DNA of 64,000 bases, taken from contig NZ_JAFHKL010000014.1 in assembly GCF_016937655.1 (NCBI RefSeq), forward strand, positions 1 to 64,000. Reading direction: 5' to 3'. The notes under the pieces are model-generated. The model ran no database searches. It saw only the letters and a list, made by a program, of their open reading frames with translations, and was not told where the DNA came from. This document shows, in pieces, positions 59,580-64,000 of the stretch. The translations under genes and the position numbers were made by a program. The stretch's first letter is position 1; the number at the start of each line of letters is the position of its first letter. The stretch comes from Chromobacterium alkanivorans. Lineage in GTDB: Bacteria; Pseudomonadota; Gammaproteobacteria; Burkholderiales; Chromobacteriaceae.

Positions 59580-61871
59580 TCAGCTCCGGCGCAGCAGGCG
59601 CTGGCGCGCCACCCAGGCCTGGCCCAGGCTCAGGCCGCCGTCGTTGGGCGGCAGCTGTTCCGCGGTCAGCGGGCGCAGGCCGGCCTGCTCCAGCCGCGGC
59701 AGCAGTTGCGCCATCAGCTGGCGATTGCCGCAGCAGCCGCCGGCCAGCGCCACGATGCGGGTGCCGGTGGTGCGCGCCGCCTTGATCGCCCAGTCCGCCA
59801 GCGCGGCGGCCAGGGTGGCGTGCCACAGGCTGGCGATGGCCTGGTCGTCGTCCAGCTGGCACAGATGGCGCGCCAGCGGCGTCAGGTCCAGCAGATTGGC
59901 CTGGGTGCGCCAGCCGCCGGTCAGCGGTTCGGCCGGCCCGGCCTGGGCCTCCAGCCTCTGCGCGGCTTCGCTTTCGAAGGTTTCCACCCCGCATTGGCGG
60001 GTCAGGCCGGCGACGGCGCCGAACCAGCGGCCCAGGCTGGTGCTGTCCTGGCAGTCGCGGCGGGCCGCGAGCTGTTTCTCCAATTGCTGGGCGCCGGGCT
60101 GGGCCGCCAGCCGCGGCGGCAGCGGTCCCAGCTCCAGGGTTTGCCACAAGGCCACGGCCAGCTTCCACGGCGGCAGCCGGCTGCGTCCCACGCCGGGCAG
60201 CGGCAGCGGCGAGATGTGGCCGATGCGTTCGCAGCTGTCGCCGTCCACCAGCATCATCTCTCCGCCCCAGGCCCCGTTGTTGTGGCCCAGGCCGTAGCCG
60301 TCCAGCGCCAGGCCCAGCGCCGGCTCCGCAACGCCGTGTTCGGCCAGCACCGCGCCCAGGTGGGCGTGGTGGTGCTGGACCCGGATCAGCGGCACCTCCC
60401 ATTGCTTGGACAGGTGTTCGGCCAGCAGGCTGGAGTAGGTGCCGGTTTCCAGGTCGCAGGCCACCGCCTGCGGGGCGACGCCGGTGAGGTCGAGCAAATG
60501 GTCGGCCGCCTGTTGCAGCGCTTCGCAGGTCAGCGGGTGGTTGAGCGCGCCGATGTATTGCGACACGAAGGCGTCCTTGCCGCGCAACACGGTGGCGGTG
60601 GCCTTCATATAGGCGCCCAGCGCCAGCACCGGCGGGCCGTCCTCCGCCAGCGGCACCGGATCCGGCACGAAGCCGCGCGCGCGGCGGAACAGCAGCGGCC
60701 GCCGCCGCTCCAGCGACACCACGCTGTCGTCGCAACGGGTGACGATGGCGCGGTTGTGCAGCAGGAAGACGTCGGCCACCTGATTCAGCCGCTCGCGCGC
60801 CTCCTGGTTGCCGGTGACGATGGGCTCGCCGGACAGGTTGGCGCTGCTCATCACCCACAGCCGCGAGCAGGGCTGGCGCAGCCAGCTGGTTCCGGGCGGG
60901 CGGCCCAGCGCTTCGTGGAACAGCAGCCATTGCAGCGGCGTGTAGGGCAGCATCACGCCCAGCGCGGACAGGCCGGGGGCGATGTCCGGCAGCAACTGGT
61001 CGGCTTCGGGCTTCTTGTTCAGCAGCACTATCGGGCGTTCCGGGCGCTGCAGCCAGGCGGCTTCTTCTTCGCTGACGTGGCAGAGCGCGCGGATGGACTC
61101 CACGTTCAGCGCCATGATGGCCAGCGGTTTGCCGGGGCGGTGCTTGAGCTGGCGCAGCCGCGCCACCGCCGCCGGGCTGGCCGCGTCGCAGACCAGGTGG
61201 AAGCCGCCCAGGCCTTTCATCGCGATGCAGCGGCCCATATTGAGGATCTGCACCGCGCCGACGATGGGATCGCCGTTCAGGTTCTGGCCGAAGCGGTCGG
61301 TCAGCTGCAGCTTGGGGCCGCACACCGGGCAGGCGGTGGGCTCGGCGTGAAAGCGGCGGCTGGCCGGGTCCAGGTATTCCTGGCGGCACACCGGGCACAG
61401 CGGAAAGGCCAGCATGCTGGTGTTGGCGCGGTCGTAGGGCAGCCGGTGGGTGACGGTGTAGCGCGGGCCGCAATCGGTGCAGTTGATGAAGGGGAAGCGG
61501 TAGCGGCGGTCGCCGGGAGTGAACAGTTCCTCCACGCAGCGCGGACAGGTGGCCACGTCGGCCGGCAGCCGGGCATGGGTGATCGCGCCGCTGCTTTCTT
61601 CTATTTGAAAGCGCTGTTCGGCGTTCTGCAGCGGGATGTCGCGTTCCTGCAGCGCGTCGATGTGCGCCAGCGGCGGCAGCCGGGTTTTCAGCGCCTGGCG
61701 GAAGGCGCTCAGCGCCTGCGGCTCGCCCTGCAGTTCCAGCGTGACGCCTTCGCCGCTGTTGCGGACAAAGCCGGTGAGGCCGCACTCGCTGGCCGTGCGC
61801 CAGATGAAGGGACGGAAGCCGACGCCTTGAACCCGGCCCTGAACCGATAGGTGGATGCGTTGTTGGCTCAT
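59580..61871 (-). CDS. hypF: Hydrogenase maturation carbamoyltransferase
   Basis: A 763-residue multidomain protein that makes the thiocarbamate used for the CN ligands of [NiFe] hydrogenases. The acylphosphatase domain (about 1-90; VQGVGFRPFIW) is followed by two zinc-finger pairs (CPRC...CTDC and CPVC...CPVC at about 110-185), a YrdC-like domain (about 200-385) and a Kae1-like C-terminal domain (HAHLG; LALDGYGLGHNNGAWGGE; AGGCCGNRQL). The ATG at 61871 begins the acylphosphatase domain. No other hyp or hydrogenase gene is present nearby in the window. Confidence 0.95.
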   Translation of the reverse strand: MSQQRIHLSVQGRVQGVGFRPFIWRTASECGLTGFVRNSGEGVTLELQGEPQALSAFRQALKTRLPPLAHIDALQERDIPLQNAEQRFQIEESSGAITHARLPADVATCPRCVEELFTPGDRRYRFPFINCTDCGPRYTVTHRLPYDRANTSMLAFPLCPVCRQEYLDPASRRFHAEPTACPVCGPKLQLTDRFGQNLNGDPIVGAVQILNMGRCIAMKGLGGFHLVCDAASPAAVARLRQLKHRPGKPLAIMALNVESIRALCHVSEEEAAWLQRPERPIVLLNKKPEADQLLPDIAPGLSALGVMLPYTPLQWLLFHEALGRPPGTSWLRQPCSRLWVMSSANLSGEPIVTGNQEARERLNQVADVFLLHNRAIVTRCDDSVVSLERRRPLLFRRARGFVPDPVPLAEDGPPVLALGAYMKATATVLRGKDAFVSQYIGALNHPLTCEALQQAADHLLDLTGVAPQAVACDLETGTYSSLLAEHLSKQWEVPLIRVQHHHAHLGAVLAEHGVAEPALGLALDGYGLGHNNGAWGGEMMLVDGDSCERIGHISPLPLPGVGRSRLPPWKLAVALWQTLELGPLPPRLAAQPGAQQLEKQLAARRDCQDSTSLGRWFGAVAGLTRQCGVETFESEAAQRLEAQAGPAEPLTGGWRTQANLLDLTPLARHLCQLDDDQAIASLWHATLAAALADWAIKAARTTGTRIVALAGGCCGNRQLMAQLLPRLEQAGLRPLTAEQLPPNDGGLSLGQAWVARQRLLRRS

Positions 61872-62237
61872 GGTGCTTGTGTCGCTGTGTGGATGGTTGG
61901 GCTGACCATGCGCAAGGCAGTGAGTCCGATAGGCGTATGCTGCGCCGCGCAATACCTTTGTCATTTCCGTGGCGAATGTAAATTCGCCGATTCTGTTCGC
62001 AGCCTAGCAGGCGCTGCCGGCGCCGCGCTTTGTCCTAGATCATGTATATGAGTATTTGACGATTTACTGAATGCAAAAGGAATGGCTTGCGCGGGGAAAC
62101 CGCGGCGAGGAGGCGGCGGCCGAGCGTCTCGACGCCGCTGCGGGGCGGGGCTGTTGCAATCCGACTACATGACGGCGGTTTGCATCGTTATAATGCCATT
62201 TGGAATTTTTCCGTGAATAGCCCGGGTTGGATTGTTA
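61872..62237. other. Divergent promoter region between hypF and the c-di-GMP gene
   Basis: No gene in these 366 bases. A perfect -10 TATAAT is at 62189-62194, 44 bases before the ATG at 62238, with only a weak -35. The upstream half toward hypF is GC-rich; the last 80 bases are AT-rich. Confidence 0.5.
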
Positions 62238-64000
62238 ATGTATTACTTAAAACAGTGTATAAAAGAAATCTCTACCCCGGATATCCTGGCGTGCGCGGCG
62301 GATACGCCGCTGGCGGAAGCGGCGCGGCGCATGTTGCTGGCGGGCTGCGGTTCCATCGTGGTGCAGGACGAGACGGGCCGGCCCTTGGGGATTTGGACTG
62401 AAGCCGACGCGCTGGCGCTGGACCGGCTGGACGGCGCGGCCGGCATGCGGCCGGTGGGCGGCGCGATGAGCGCGCCCCTGGTGGCGCTGCCGCACGATCT
62501 GCCGGTGAGCGAGGCGGTGGCGCTGTTTCGCGAACGCGGCATCCGTCATGCGCTGGTGGAGCAGGCCGGCAAGTTGTGCGGCGTGGTGTCGCTGACCGAC
62601 ATCGTGTTGAGCCAGGGCAGCGAATCCTTTCTCAGCGTGCGGCGGGTGGTGGCGGACCGCGCGGCGCCGCTGTGTCTGCTGGGCGCCCAGGACTCGCCGG
62701 AGGAGGCGCTGGCCTTGATGCGGCGCCAAGGCGCCACCGCGCTGGCGGTGAACTTCGACAACGGCGACTACGGCATTCTGACCCTGCGCGATCTATTGCG
62801 GCTGCTGGCCGAGGGGCGCGCGCCGGCGACGCTGGCCGAAGCCTGCTCCTGGCCGCTCTTGGGCGTGCGCGACGGCAGCAGCCTGTTGCAAGCGCGGCAA
62901 TTGATCCTGCAGCACAAGATCCGCCATCTGGCGGTCTACGACGCCGACGGCGTCTTGCTGCAGCTGCTGGGGTTCCGCGACATCATCCAGATGGTGGAGC
63001 AGGAGTTTCTGCAGGAGCTGCACTCCGCCTTGCGCGAGCGCGACGACGCCTTGCTGCATTCGCGGCGCAGCCTGTTGCTGGCGGACAAGGTGTTCGAATC
63101 GACGCTGGAGGGGATTCTGATCACCGACGGCAACGGGGTGATCCAGATGGTGAATCCGGCGTTCAGCCGCATCACCGGCTACAGCAGCCAGGAAGCGCTG
63201 GGCCGCACGCCGGCCTTGCTCAAGTCCGGCCGGCAGCCGGCGGATTTCTACCAGAAACTGTGGCAAAGCCTGAAAGAGAGCGGGGTGTGGCAGGGCGAGG
63301 TGGTCAACCGCCGCAAGGGCGGCCTGTTGTACACCGAGCACCTGAGCATTACCGCCATCCGCGACGCGGACGGCGAATGCCTGCATTACGTGGCGGTGTT
63401 CTCCGACATCACCCAGCGCAAGCAGTCCGAGGAGCGGCTGCACTTCCTGGCCAACCACGACGCCTTGACCGGCTTGCCCAACCGGACCCTGTTCCTGGAG
63501 CGGCTGCAGGAGGCGATAGAGCGCGCGCAGCCGGCGCGCTCGCAGTTCGCCTTGCTGTTCGTCGACCTGGACCGCTTCAAGCTGGTCAACGACACCCTGG
63601 GCCACCACGCCGGCGACGAATTGCTGGTGCGCATCGCCTCGGTGCTGTTGCAGTACGCGCCGCCGCATTCCACCGTGGCCAGGCTGTCCGGCGACGAATT
63701 CATCCTGCTGCTGCCGGTGGTGGAGCGGGTCACCCAGGTGGCGGCGCTGGCGCAGCAATTGCTGGACGGCGTCACCGAACAGTCCGGCCTGACCGGCCAC
63801 GAGCTGTTCATCTCCGCCAGCATAGGCATCAGCATGTACCCGGAAGACGGGCTCAGCGCCGACGCGCTGCTGGTGAACGCGGACTCCGCGATGTACCAGG
63901 CCAAGGAGCGCGGCAAGAACAACTTCCAGTTCTACACCTCGGACATGAACGCGCGGGCGATGGAGCGGCTGAAGCTGGAGTACAGCCTGCATCGCGCCTT
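62238..64000 (+). CDS. CBS-PAS-GGDEF signalling protein (3' end beyond window)
   Basis: The first 587 or so residues of a soluble c-di-GMP protein. Two CBS pairs occupy about 1-260 (STPDILACAADTPLAEAARRML; MSAPLVALPHDLPVSEAVALFRERGIRHALV; GVVSLTDIV). A PAS domain follows near 285-395 (VFESTLEGILITDGNGVIQMVNPAFSRITGY), then a GGDEF domain (HDALTGLPNRTLFLERL; LFVDLDRFKLVNDTLGHHAGDELL). The active site reads SGDEF, and no RxxD I-site lies before it. An EAL domain would be usual after this and would start beyond the window. Confidence 0.88.
   Translation, partial: MYYLKQCIKEISTPDILACAADTPLAEAARRMLLAGCGSIVVQDETGRPLGIWTEADALALDRLDGAAGMRPVGGAMSAPLVALPHDLPVSEAVALFRERGIRHALVEQAGKLCGVVSLTDIVLSQGSESFLSVRRVVADRAAPLCLLGAQDSPEEALALMRRQGATALAVNFDNGDYGILTLRDLLRLLAEGRAPATLAEACSWPLLGVRDGSSLLQARQLILQHKIRHLAVYDADGVLLQLLGFRDIIQMVEQEFLQELHSALRERDDALLHSRRSLLLADKVFESTLEGILITDGNGVIQMVNPAFSRITGYSSQEALGRTPALLKSGRQPADFYQKLWQSLKESGVWQGEVVNRRKGGLLYTEHLSITAIRDADGECLHYVAVFSDITQRKQSEERLHFLANHDALTGLPNRTLFLERLQEAIERAQPARSQFALLFVDLDRFKLVNDTLGHHAGDELLVRIASVLLQYAPPHSTVARLSGDEFILLLPVVERVTQVAALAQQLLDGVTEQSGLTGHELFISASIGISMYPEDGLSADALLVNADSAMYQAKERGKNNFQFYTSDMNARAMERLKLEYSLHRA

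Noticed and set aside
1-64000. tRNA, rRNA, CRISPR arrays, prophage or defence islands
   Set aside because: The gaps were read for cloverleaf ends, regular short repeats with spacers and integrase or phage genes; none was found. The only repeats of note are the four MITE-like elements.

Overview
The window reads as a chromosomal segment of a GC-rich betaproteobacterium, most probably Chromobacterium or a close relative in Neisseriales. The pointers are an arginine transport cluster (aotJQMP-argR order) divergent from a 1603-residue NAD-glutamate dehydrogenase, a PhaR/phasin pair, a Neisseria-type general porin, a Zur-ZnuABC operon and NhaR-type regulators. The left end enters near the start of a sensor kinase. 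The right end cuts through a CBS-PAS-GGDEF protein. No tRNA, rRNA, CRISPR array, prophage or complete insertion sequence was seen.

Layout. 0-12 kb: sensor kinase, then argR-aotPMQJ on the minus strand, divergent from gdhB, with two ArgR-like half-sites in the 515-base divergent region. 12-16.7 kb: diguanylate cyclase, dut, coaBC, radC and two small unknown genes. 16.8-22.7 kb: a DUF2844/DUF3443 pair whose second member carries pepsin-like aspartyl-protease motifs, a flavin reductase, tyrS, a cytochrome b561 and two tandem cytochromes c'. 22.8-27 kb: a zinc operon (Zur box, zur, zigA, a 56-codon His-rich membrane ORF, znuC, znuB, znuA). 27-33 kb: TauE/SafE-like protein, enoyl-CoA hydratase, prolyl oligopeptidase, and a DsbA-like/atypical beta-lactamase-fold pair. 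33.5-37 kb: livHMGF without a binding protein. 37-44 kb: nhaR, htpX, TerC-like protein, an OmpR/EnvZ-type two-component system and a porin. 44-53.5 kb: LysR/agmatinase pair, an unknown two-gene lipoprotein unit, lipA-lipB-ybeD, a PBP5/6 carboxypeptidase, ilvA and gph. 53.5-64 kb: M14 carboxypeptidase, phaP/phaR, a TPR-methyltransferase, rimO, hypF and the partial c-di-GMP protein.

How the genes fit together. Arginine uptake, its regulator and glutamate dehydrogenase form one catabolic module. Zinc starvation would release Zur from a box in front of an overlapping operon that combines a metallochaperone GTPase, a small membrane protein and the ZnuABC importer. PhaR and phasin are divergent across TGC-rich inverted sites.

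The most notable non-gene structure is a set of four short inverted-repeat elements (112-144 bases). Three share one sequence and the fourth has matching termini with a different core. They start GAG or similar and lie between TTA/TAA duplications, as expected of non-autonomous elements moved by an IS5-family (IS1031-type) transposase. One adds a TATAAT next to the response regulator gene, one lies just before the agmatinase ribosome site, and two in the same orientation bracket the TPR-methyltransferase gene.
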